9,466 nt of DNA from DATGSF01 sp035302865 (GTDB lineage Bacteria > Bacteroidota > Bacteroidia > Chitinophagales > Chitinophagaceae): NCBI GenBank assembly GCA_035302865.1, contig DATGSF010000113.1, forward strand, positions 1 to 9,466. Reading direction: 5' to 3'. Shown here piece by piece: positions 1 to 5,832 of this stretch; the first letter of the stretch is position 1; every line of letters begins with the position of its first letter. The notes beneath the pieces were generated by a model. It saw nothing but the letters and a program-made list of their open reading frames with translations, did no database searches and was not told where the DNA came from. The position numbers and the translations under genes are program-made.

Positions 1-650
1 TTTATGCTTCTTCCGCTGCTACTTATGGAGATGGTAGTCATGGGTTTTCAGATCAATTAAACAGAGAAGAATTAGAAAAGATAAGTCCTTTAAATCCTTA
101 TGGTTGGTCTAAACACGTTGTAGATATTTGGGCTTTAGATCAAAGAAAAAAACCTCCTTTTTGGGCAGGTTTAAAATTCTTTAATGTTTATGGGCCTCAT
201 GAAAATCATAAAAACAGAATGGCTTCTGTCGTTTATCATGCATTTCACCAGATTAAAGAAACGGGGAAAATGAAGCTATTTAAAAGCCACAATCCTAAGT
301 TCAAAGATGGAGAACAGTTAAGAGATTTTATCTATGTAAAAGATTTGGTAAAAATAATAAAGTTTATGATGCAAAACAGTACATCTTTAAATTCTGGCAT
401 CTACAATGTAGGCACAGGAAATGCACGAAGCTTTAAAGACTTATCTGAGGCTGTTTTTAAAACTCTTAATTTAAAGACAGAAATTATATATATAGACACA
501 CCTCAAGATATTAGAGATAAATACCAATATTTTACGGAAGCTGAAATGGAAAAGCTTAAAAATGCAGGATATAAAGAAAAATTTTATAGCCTTGAAGAAG
601 GAGTGAACGACTATATTAAAAACTATTTATTAAAAGAAGCAAATAATTAA
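1..650 (+). CDS. hldD: ADP-L-glycero-D-manno-heptose 6-epimerase, 5'-truncated by window edge
   Basis: This gene enters the window already in frame (first full codon at base 3) and ends in TAA at 648-650, giving 215 visible residues. The family is about 310-330 residues, so roughly the first 100, including the N-terminal NAD(P)-binding glycine motif, lie upstream. The visible part is an extended short-chain dehydrogenase/epimerase: YASSAATYG at visible residues 1-9 holds the catalytic Ser, NPYGWSK at 31-37 holds the Tyr-x3-Lys pair (Y33, K37), and FFNVYGPHENHK at 59-70 carries the lysine that acts as second base in HldD (K70). RMASVVYHAF and LRDFIYVKD are also typical of HldD rather than of UDP-sugar epimerases. 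The enzyme inverts C6 of ADP-D-glycero-manno-heptose in the cytoplasm to supply heptose for lipopolysaccharide core. An internal ATG at 219 is only Met73 of the visible protein, not a start. Confidence 0.93.
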   Translation, partial: YASSAATYGDGSHGFSDQLNREELEKISPLNPYGWSKHVVDIWALDQRKKPPFWAGLKFFNVYGPHENHKNRMASVVYHAFHQIKETGKMKLFKSHNPKFKDGEQLRDFIYVKDLVKIIKFMMQNSTSLNSGIYNVGTGNARSFKDLSEAVFKTLNLKTEIIYIDTPQDIRDKYQYFTEAEMEKLKNAGYKEKFYSLEEGVNDYIKNYLLKEANN

Positions 651-682
651 TTTCTTAATTTACAATAATTAACTTACATTTG
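651..682 (+). promoter_or_regulatory. Bacteroidota-type promoter of tRNA-Pro
   Basis: TACATTTG at 675-682 matches the Bacteroidota -7 consensus TAnnTTTG exactly. A weak -33 candidate, TTTC at 651-654, lies 20 bases upstream, in the expected spacing range. Transcription would start near 688, a few bases before the mature tRNA 5' end at 694. This would uncouple the tRNA from hldD, whose stop codon lies just upstream. Confidence 0.6.
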
Positions 683-693
683 CAGAGCTTAAT

Positions 694-767
694 CGAGACG
701 TGGCGCAGTCCGGTAGCGCACTTGCATGGGGTGCAAGGGGCCGCAGGTTCGAATCCTGTCGTCTCGA
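694..767 (+). tRNA. tRNA-Pro (anticodon GGG)
   Basis: A complete 74-base cloverleaf can be folded by hand. The acceptor stem is CGAGACG (694-700) with CGTCTCG (760-766), and the discriminator is A767. The D arm is GCGC/GCGC. The anticodon stem is CTTGC (721-725) with GCAAG (733-737) around the loop ATGGGGT, putting anticodon GGG at 728-730. The T arm (743-759) has loop TTCGAAT and one G-U pair. The C1-G72 first pair with A73 is the usual bacterial tRNA-Pro identity signature. CCA is not encoded (CTT follows), so it must be added after transcription. It reads CCC and CCU codons. Confidence 0.97.
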
Positions 768-857
768 CTTCCAAACTGGTAAAAATAAGATCAAGAAATT
801 TATCCTTACATCTCGGATCTTCTTAAACATTATTATAATATCAATACCGAAAAAAAA

Positions 858-1127
858 TTATTTCAACATCTTAATTTCCTTTTCTAATTGATCTATCCTT
901 TTTAATAAGGTATCTATCAAATCTAAATCTTGATTTCTCAGTTCAAAACTTCTTTGCAAGCGTATAAGTCTTTCCACTTTATAAACAGTTTCACAAGAAA
1001 TACATAGATTTTCTTCAATATTAATTAACTCAATAATACCCATTTCTTCCAAGTCTTGTAATAAACTTACCTCAACTTCATGAAAACTACAAAATTCTTC
1101 TATTATTATAAACTCATCTTGTTTCAT
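858..1127 (-). CDS. cbpM: Chaperone modulator CbpM-like protein
   Basis: This is an 89-residue protein of the CbpM/MerR-like modulator type. The N-terminal half (about 1-50) reads as a small winged-helix-like domain with alternating Glu and hydrophobic residues. The C-terminal part (about 52-89, KVERLIRLQRSFELRNQDLDLIDTLLKRIDQLEKEIKML) is a long amphipathic helix, probably a coiled coil. In Escherichia coli, CbpM (101 residues) binds the J domain of CbpA and blocks its stimulation of DnaK. The assignment rests mainly on context: it starts three bases after the stop of a CbpA-type DnaJ gene, the conserved order for this pair. Sequence conservation in this family is low, so the name is inferred from size, fold pattern and neighbour. 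It would act in the cytoplasm. Confidence 0.82.
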   Translation of the reverse strand: MKQDEFIIIEEFCSFHEVEVSLLQDLEEMGIIELINIEENLCISCETVYKVERLIRLQRSFELRNQDLDLIDTLLKRIDQLEKEIKMLK

Positions 1128-1130
1128 AAT

Positions 1131-2030
1131 CTATTTTTTAGCTAATTGTTCAAATAAAGCTTTTTCCTCTTCAGTTAAATTAGTTGGCAAAACTATGTGC
1201 CAAGTTATAAACAAATCACCTTTTTTTGTAGCATTTTTGAACTCTGGATAACCTTTTCCTTTTATTCGTATTTGTTGCCCATTTTGAGTTATAGGAACAA
1301 TAGTGATATCAATAGGACCATATGGTGTATCTACTCTTTCCTTTCCACCTAAAATTGCAGTATATAAAGGCAAGTCTTTTTCCATATAAATATCCAAGTT
1401 TTTTATCTTATAATCCACATCCTCTTTTACCTCGAAAGTAATAATCAAATCTCCTTTTTTTCCATTTTGATATCCTTCTTCACCCAAGCCTTTCAAGCGT
1501 ATTTTTTGACCGTCCTGTATTCCAGCTGGTATCTTAATTTTGATTTTTTTCTCATTTATCTCTATTATTCGTTCTTGGTCTTCAAATAAACTCGAACGTT
1601 CGATAAGCATTTTAGCTTGAATATCATTTCCATGGTAACTTCTTTTATAAGCATTGCTACCTGAAAAATGAGCACCGAATAAATCTTCAAAGAAGTCAGA
1701 AAACTCTGAACTTCCTGAAGATCTACTGTAAGAATGGTATCCATATTGACCTGCTTGGTCGTAATGAGTATTTCGATTTTGATTTTGTTGTTCATAAGCC
1801 TCCCCATGCTTCCAATTCTCTCCATATTTATCGTATTTTTCTCTTTTTATGGGATCACTAAGAACTTCGTGTGCTTCATTGATTTCTTGGAATTTTTTTG
1901 CAGCTTCAGGATTGTCTTTGTTCACATCGGGATGATATTTTCTTGCCAGCTTTCTATACGCTTTTTTTATAGCATCAGCATCTGCATCTTTACTAACTCC
2001 TAAAGTTTTATAATAATCTATAAATTCCAT
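1131..2030 (-). CDS. cbpA: DnaJ-class co-chaperone CbpA (zinc-finger-less J-domain protein)
   Basis: This 299-residue type II J-domain protein carries a J domain at about 4-70, with the DnaK-activating HPD tripeptide at 33-35 (KYHPDVNKDNPEAAKKFQEIN). A Gly/Ser/Tyr/Asn-rich linker spans about 71-125 and includes the hydrophobic stretch FSDFFEDLFG. Two beta-rich C-terminal substrate-binding domains follow, at about 137-205 (with IPAGIQDGQKIRLKGLG) and 208-285 (with GGKERVDTPYGPI and GQQIRIKGKG). The CxxCxGxG zinc-binding repeats of true DnaJ are absent, which together with the following cbpM points to CbpA. It would deliver unfolded clients to DnaK in the cytoplasm. Its start lies 25 bases after the scoB stop codon, so co-transcription with scoB is likely but not proven. 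Confidence 0.92.
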   Translation of the reverse strand: MEFIDYYKTLGVSKDADADAIKKAYRKLARKYHPDVNKDNPEAAKKFQEINEAHEVLSDPIKREKYDKYGENWKHGEAYEQQNQNRNTHYDQAGQYGYHSYSRSSGSSEFSDFFEDLFGAHFSGSNAYKRSYHGNDIQAKMLIERSSLFEDQERIIEINEKKIKIKIPAGIQDGQKIRLKGLGEEGYQNGKKGDLIITFEVKEDVDYKIKNLDIYMEKDLPLYTAILGGKERVDTPYGPIDITIVPITQNGQQIRIKGKGYPEFKNATKKGDLFITWHIVLPTNLTEEEKALFEQLAKK

Positions 2031-2055
2031 TTTTATTATTTTTTCTAGTAAAACA

Positions 2056-2715
2056 CTAATTCAGTTGCATTTCTTTCAAGTTTTCCGCAAAAGTTAACTT
2101 ACCAGCTGTTTTTTCTTGGATTTCCTCTTTACTAACACCAGGAGCGTATTCAGTACATAAAAATCCATTTTCTGTTATTTCAAACACTCCTAAATCAGTT
2201 ACTACTTTTTTTACACATTTCAAACCGGTAATTGGTAATTTACACTCTGGTAATAATTTAGAGTTTCCACTTCTATCTGTATGCTGCATGGCTACTATAA
2301 TATTTTTTGCTGAAGCTACTAAATCCATTGCTCCACCCATACCTTTTACCATTTTCCCTGGTATTTTCCAATTTGCGATGTCTCCATTTTCAGAAACTTC
2401 CATAGCTCCTAATACTGTTAAATCTACTCTTCCTGCCCTAATCATTCCGAAACTCATAGCACTATCAAAATAACTTCCACCAGTTTTTAAAGTAACAGTT
2501 TGTTTTCCAGCATTAATTAAATCTGCATCCACATCCTCTTCAGTAGGAAAAGGCCCAATACCTAACATACCATTTTCACTTTGTAATTGAATTTCAATAT
2601 CATCTGGAACATAATTAGCAACCATAGTTGGAATTCCTATACCTAAGTTGACATACATACCATCTTTTAATTCTTGCGATATACGCATCGCAATTTGCTC
2701 TTTCGTTAAAGCCAT
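2056..2715 (-). CDS. scoB: 3-oxoacid CoA-transferase, subunit B
   Basis: This 219-residue protein is a full-length beta subunit of the family I (SCOT-type) CoA-transferases. The N-terminal VNLGIGIPTMVANYVP (22-37) and the active-site stretch QSENGMLGIGP (45-55) are diagnostic; Glu47 in SENG is the residue that forms the glutamyl-CoA thioester. GGAMDLV and LPITGLKCV further along are also family hallmarks. With the alpha subunit it moves CoA between succinyl-CoA and acetoacetate or another 3-oxoacid, linking ketone-body or fatty-acid and amino-acid breakdown to the TCA cycle. The alpha subunit (scoA), often adjacent, is not here: upstream lies an intergenic region and then divergent mscL. A perfect inverted repeat sits 19 bases upstream of the ATG, suggesting local regulation. 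Confidence 0.94.
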   Translation of the reverse strand: MALTKEQIAMRISQELKDGMYVNLGIGIPTMVANYVPDDIEIQLQSENGMLGIGPFPTEEDVDADLINAGKQTVTLKTGGSYFDSAMSFGMIRAGRVDLTVLGAMEVSENGDIANWKIPGKMVKGMGGAMDLVASAKNIIVAMQHTDRSGNSKLLPECKLPITGLKCVKKVVTDLGVFEITENGFLCTEYAPGVSKEEIQEKTAGKLTFAENLKEMQLN

Positions 2716-2733
2716 TATTTATCCAATTTATTT

Positions 2734-2759
2734 TAGGTAAATTTAAGTATATTTACCTA
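2734..2759. promoter_or_regulatory. Perfect 9+9 inverted repeat upstream of scoB (candidate operator)
   Basis: TAGGTAAAT (2734-2742) and ATTTACCTA (2751-2759) are exact reverse complements separated by 8 bases. The centres of the arms are 17 bp apart. It lies 19 bases upstream of the scoB start in the 162-base scoB/mscL divergent region. The layout resembles the operator of a dimeric repressor; it could also form a 9-bp hairpin in the scoB leader RNA. No regulator gene is in view, so the protein is unknown. Confidence 0.5.
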
Positions 2760-2804
2760 TAATTCCATTAAAATTTTAGATAAACTCAAAATATTTATTA
2801 AATG

Positions 2805-2834
2805 ATTTCTATTTATTTAAATATATTTCTATTT
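2805..2834. repeat. 10-bp direct repeat with 20-bp period upstream of mscL
   Basis: ATTTCTATTT occurs at 2805-2814 and again at 2825-2834, exactly 20 bases apart, about two helical turns. The self-complementary TATTTAAATA (2814-2823) lies between them. The spot is 44-73 bases upstream of the mscL start, where a promoter is expected, though I found no TAnnTTTG there. In such AT-rich DNA a repeat of this length may be chance. Confidence 0.3.
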
Positions 2835-2877
2835 TTACGCTTTAAAAATTTAATACTAAAATATTAAAAATACATTT

Positions 2878-3315
2878 ATGAGCTTTGTAAAAGAATTTAA
2901 AGAATTTGCAGTAAAAGGTAATGCCATAGATCTTGCTGTTGGTGTTATCATTGGTGGTGCTTTTGGAACTATTATCGATAGTGTGGTAAACGATTTAATT
3001 ATGCCAGTTGTTTCTGCTATTATTGGAACTCCTGATTTTTCAAATTTATATGTAGTTCTCAAAGAAGGTGCTGGAGTAACTGCTAATGCGAGTTTGGAAG
3101 CTGCAAGAGAAGTAGAAGGTGCTGTTGTCTTTGCTTATGGTAATTTTATTACTGTATTAATTAACTTTATTTTACTTGCTCTTGTTGTTTTCTTAATGGT
3201 TAAAGGAATCAACAATCTAAAACGTAAAGAAGAAGCTGCACCTGAACCAGATCCAGGTCCAACTGAAACTGAAAAGTTATTAATGGAAATAAGAGATTCT
3301 TTGAAGAAACAATAA
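2878..3315 (+). CDS. mscL: Large-conductance mechanosensitive channel MscL
   Basis: This 145-residue inner-membrane channel subunit is close to the 136 residues of Escherichia coli MscL. It shows the family order: an amphipathic N-terminal helix (SFVKEFKEFAVKGNAIDLAVG), TM1 (about 15-46) with the pore-lining run GVIIGGAFGTIIDSVVNDLIMP, a periplasmic loop (about 47-82), TM2 (about 85-110, FAYGNFITVLINFILLALVVFLMV), and after NNLKRKEE a proline-rich linker and a C-terminal amphipathic helix (TETEKLLMEIRDSLKKQ) that bundles in the pentamer. It opens on membrane tension to release solutes during osmotic downshock. It is transcribed alone, with a divergent upstream gene and a strong palindromic terminator 24 bases after the stop codon. 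Confidence 0.96.
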   Translation: MSFVKEFKEFAVKGNAIDLAVGVIIGGAFGTIIDSVVNDLIMPVVSAIIGTPDFSNLYVVLKEGAGVTANASLEAAREVEGAVVFAYGNFITVLINFILLALVVFLMVKGINNLKRKEEAAPEPDPGPTETEKLLMEIRDSLKKQ

Positions 3316-3338
3316 TTTCTATAAAAATTCATGAATTC

Positions 3339-3366
3339 CAGCCCAAAAGTAATTACTTTTGGGCTG
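3339..3366 (+). terminator. 28-bp perfect palindrome, probable mscL terminator
   Basis: The 28 bases are a perfect palindrome with 14-base arms, beginning CAGCCCAAAAG and ending CTTTTGGGCTG, centred on AATT. A GC-rich base of the stem with an A-tract before and T-tract after the centre, followed by TATTATTACTTTTA, looks like a factor-independent terminator for mscL. Because it is symmetric it could stop transcription in either direction. It ends only 16 bases before the pcrB ATG. Confidence 0.75.
3354..3361 (+). promoter_or_regulatory. Candidate -7 element for pcrB inside the terminator palindrome
   Basis: TACTTTTG at 3354-3361 matches TAnnTTTG exactly and lies 22 bases before the pcrB ATG at 3383, a spacing like that of the ketoacyl synthase and rhomboid genes in this window. 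It lies in the right arm of the palindrome, so the same motif also appears on the minus strand. I see no clear -33 TTG at the right distance. Confidence 0.4.
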
Positions 3367-3382
3367 TATTATTACTTTTACT

Positions 3383-4126
3383 ATGCAAAATAAATTAGAA
3401 ATACTTTCCCAATTTCAAACACTAAAACAAGAAAACAAACATGCCTTCAGTGTCCTAATTGACCCAGATGATACAAATAAAAAGCATATTCAGATACTTG
3501 CTGAAAAATGTGAATTAGCTCAAGTTGAATTTGTATTTATGGGTGGAAGTATTATGCTTAGTCAACAAGTTGAAGAAGTAATAGCAGCGTTTAAAGAAGT
3601 TTCTAATATTCCAATCGTTTTATTTCCTGGAAGTCCCTCACAAATTGCCAATAATGCAGATGCATTATTATATCTTTCTGTAATTTCGGGTAGAAACCCT
3701 GAATTATTAATAGGTCAGCATGTTGTTTCAGCTCCTCAAGTAAAATCCAGTAATCTTGAGATTATCCCAACCGGATATATGATTATAGATGGAGGAAAAG
3801 CAACTACCGTTTCTTATATGAGTCATTCCTTCCCAATACCAAAAGATAAAAAAGATTTGGCTCTATGCACTGCATGGGCTGGAGAAATGCAAGGTAAGCA
3901 AGTTATATACATGGATTCTGGAAGTGGAGCCGAATATCCCATTTCTAAAGAAATGATTAATAAAGTTAGTAGTAATATAGCAATTCCATTAATTGTTGGT
4001 GGCGGAATAAAAACTCCTGAAAAAGTAAAAGAAAACTGCGAAGCAGGAGCACAAATAATTGTGGTAGGTGATGCTATAGAAAAGGATATTTCTCTAATTA
4101 AAGAATTAAAAGATGCTTGTTTATAA
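3383..4126 (+). CDS. pcrB: Geranylgeranylglyceryl/heptaprenylglyceryl phosphate synthase family protein
   Basis: This 247-residue TIM-barrel protein belongs to the GGGP synthase/PcrB family, which joins sn-glycerol 1-phosphate to a long prenyl diphosphate to make an ether lipid precursor. Visible motifs along the barrel are SVLIDPDD (substrate-phosphate and Mg2+ region), FMGGS, LFPGSPSQI, YMDSGSGAEYP, LIVGGGIKTPEKV and IIVVGDAIEKD, the last three building the glycerol-phosphate site. Length and motifs fit the group II enzymes known from Bacteroidota; prenyl chain length cannot be read from sequence alone. An in-frame ATG at 3359 would add eight residues (MGCIITFT), but it lies inside the terminator palindrome and the added residues look unlike the family, so I use 3383. 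It is monocistronic, bounded by a palindrome on each side. Confidence 0.9.
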   Translation: MQNKLEILSQFQTLKQENKHAFSVLIDPDDTNKKHIQILAEKCELAQVEFVFMGGSIMLSQQVEEVIAAFKEVSNIPIVLFPGSPSQIANNADALLYLSVISGRNPELLIGQHVVSAPQVKSSNLEIIPTGYMIIDGGKATTVSYMSHSFPIPKDKKDLALCTAWAGEMQGKQVIYMDSGSGAEYPISKEMINKVSSNIAIPLIVGGGIKTPEKVKENCEAGAQIIVVGDAIEKDISLIKELKDACL

Positions 4127-4166
4127 ATTTAAAGCTTGTCGATTGACAAGCTTTAAATTTATAAAC
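4119..4166. terminator. 22-bp perfect hairpin, probable bidirectional terminator
   Basis: Bases 4119-4140 pair perfectly with 4145-4166 around the tetraloop GATT. The stable core is AAAGCTTGTC/GACAAGCTTT. The hairpin overlaps the last codons and stop (4124-4126) of pcrB and lies between pcrB and the convergent glucosaminidase gene, so it probably ends transcripts from both sides. The following 86 bases (4167-4252) hold nothing else I can recognise. Confidence 0.75.
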
Positions 4167-4252
4167 TATTCAACATTAAATGATTAAAACCCTCATAATA
4201 ATATAATTCTTGTTTATATTAATGAATTGTTTTCTTGGAAGCTCAAAAGGCT

Positions 4253-5809
4253 TTATGGAGCTTGAACACGTAAACTTTGACCGATTTTAACTGTTAAATT
4301 ACCTTTTAAATCATTCCATTCATTTAATTCTTTCAAACTAATACCAAATCTTTTGGATATTCCGTAAGCAGTATCGCCTTTTTTAACTGTATAATATCCA
4401 TTACTTGTACTTTCTTGCTGATTCGCTCTGTCTACAACATGAGTACCTGCAGGGCGTGTTTCATAAGAATTAACTACTTGATTCTTTTTTTCTTTAGTAG
4501 CATTTACATTATCATTAGCACCATAAACATTCTTATCCATATGCGCTTTTAATCTATCTAAGGGAGACAAATCCTTCTCTTCTTCAAAACTTTCTTTCTT
4601 TTCAGATGTTGGTACAGCCCCATAACCATAATCAATTACTTCTTTACTCCTTTCTTCTGATTCAACAATTTTTGCTCCTTGCGTTTTATTAAGCTTTTCT
4701 ACTGTTTCAACCTTTTCTTCCTTTTGTTTTTTGCTATGATTTATTGTAATAAATTCATCCTCTTCCTGGATTCTGTTGTTTTCTTCAATTATAGGTAGAT
4801 TTTCCTTTTGATTCTCTACTATACTCAAAGCGTTTTCTCTATTGTTTTTCAAATACACTTTTTCTCCCTTGGATAAAATTGCTTTTTCATTTTCTACACC
4901 ATTAAGTGCTTTTAATGATTTTAACTGCACACCCGTTTTTTGACTAATTAATTGTAAATTCTCTCCTTCTTTAATTGTGTAGTAATCTTCCTCTCTACTA
5001 ATTCTAAGTTTGGGTTCTAAATAAATAAACATATCATAATCTAAAGGAGCATCTTCTAATTCATTAATTTGCAACAACCTAACATATCTAATTCTAAAAT
5101 TAATTGCACTTTCTAAAAGCAAATCTCCTTTTCTAGCATAAAACCCTTTAAGACCATTCTTTGTAGTCTGAGTATAATACTCAATATTTTCTTTTTCTTC
5201 TAATTCTTTACCAGCATAAGCATAGGTTTTATTTTGGCTAACTTTTTCAGGAACTTCTCCTTTTTCTAGCAATGATGTGTAATATGCTTCATTTTCAATA
5301 GCTTTTAATGTATATTCTTGCAGATTAAATTCTTCTATATAATTTATCAACAATTGTGCATAATGAGGATTTGTTGCATATCCAGCAGCTTTTAATCCTT
5401 TACACCATGCATGATAATCATCATTTTTCAATGTAAATAAGGAGGCATATCTTTTATTATTTCTTAAAAAATCTGAATGATCTTTATAGGAAAAATACTC
5501 AGAATCATAAGCTCTAAAACATTCATCAGGTTTATCATCCGTATAAGAATAACTTTTCCCTGACCAATTACTCCCTCTACATTTCACTCCAAAATGGTTT
5601 TTTGCATATATGGCCAATTCAGAGGTTCCAGCAGCTGTTTCGTGTATTCCTTGTGCTAGCTTTATTGCAGCAGGTACACCCGTACGTACTTGCTCTAACA
5701 TAGCCCATTCCTTATAATTATCTATATATTCTTGAATTTTCACTTCTCTGTTTGCAAATGCATAAAGAGAGAAGGTACATAAAAGTATAAATAGTAGTAT
5801 TTTGCGCAT
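4253..5809 (-). CDS. Secreted glucosaminidase (GH73-type) with LysM domains
   Basis: This 518-residue exported peptidoglycan hydrolase would cleave beta-N-acetylglucosaminyl bonds in cell-wall glycan. Residues 1-19 form a signal peptide (MRK, hydrophobic core, cut near AFA-N). The glucosaminidase domain spans about 25-165: AAIKLAQGIHETAAGTSELA (47-66) has the likely catalytic Glu57, and NHFGVKC (71-77), YFSYKDHSDFL and GLKAAGYATNPHYAQLLINYIEEF (138-161) are conserved family stretches. A degenerate LysM-like segment lies at about 222-269 (ARKGDLLLESAINFRIRYVRLLQIN), a clear LysM at about 276-321 and a second at 471-516 (YYTVKKGDTAYGISKRFGI). A Glu/Lys-rich, low-complexity linker of about 150 residues (322-469) separates the last two. 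It is the last gene of a three-gene minus-strand group, 23 bases after the methyltransferase. Exact bond specificity is inferred. Confidence 0.9.
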   Translation of the reverse strand: MRKILLFILLCTFSLYAFANREVKIQEYIDNYKEWAMLEQVRTGVPAAIKLAQGIHETAAGTSELAIYAKNHFGVKCRGSNWSGKSYSYTDDKPDECFRAYDSEYFSYKDHSDFLRNNKRYASLFTLKNDDYHAWCKGLKAAGYATNPHYAQLLINYIEEFNLQEYTLKAIENEAYYTSLLEKGEVPEKVSQNKTYAYAGKELEEKENIEYYTQTTKNGLKGFYARKGDLLLESAINFRIRYVRLLQINELEDAPLDYDMFIYLEPKLRISREEDYYTIKEGENLQLISQKTGVQLKSLKALNGVENEKAILSKGEKVYLKNNRENALSIVENQKENLPIIEENNRIQEEDEFITINHSKKQKEEKVETVEKLNKTQGAKIVESEERSKEVIDYGYGAVPTSEKKESFEEEKDLSPLDRLKAHMDKNVYGANDNVNATKEKKNQVVNSYETRPAGTHVVDRANQQESTSNGYYTVKKGDTAYGISKRFGISLKELNEWNDLKGNLTVKIGQSLRVQAP

Positions 5810-5832
5810 TGTTTTATTTTTTTACAAGTTTT

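Noticed and set aside
787..821. Possible terminator between tRNA-Pro and cbpM (AAGATC at 787-792 with GATCTT at 816-821)
   Set aside because: The stem is only six pairs with a 23-base loop; too weak to call, though an A-run before it would give a T-run on the minus strand.
700..891. Short open frame on the plus strand across the tRNA
   Set aside because: It begins inside the tRNA-Pro gene and is translated from tRNA sequence; it has no protein-like features.
1565..2003. Open frames overlapping cbpA in other frames and on the opposite strand
   Set aside because: They lie wholly inside the clear DnaJ-family gene and translate to low-complexity hydrophobic or Ile/Ser-rich strings typical of AT-rich antisense.
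2787..2794. Possible -7 promoter element for scoB on the minus strand
   Set aside because: The minus strand reads ATATTTTG, which misses the TA of TAnnTTTG, and no -33 element was seen; not strong enough to list.
3359..3382. Earlier in-frame ATG for pcrB
   Set aside because: It lies inside the perfect palindrome and adds eight residues that do not resemble the family N-terminus; 3383 is preferred.
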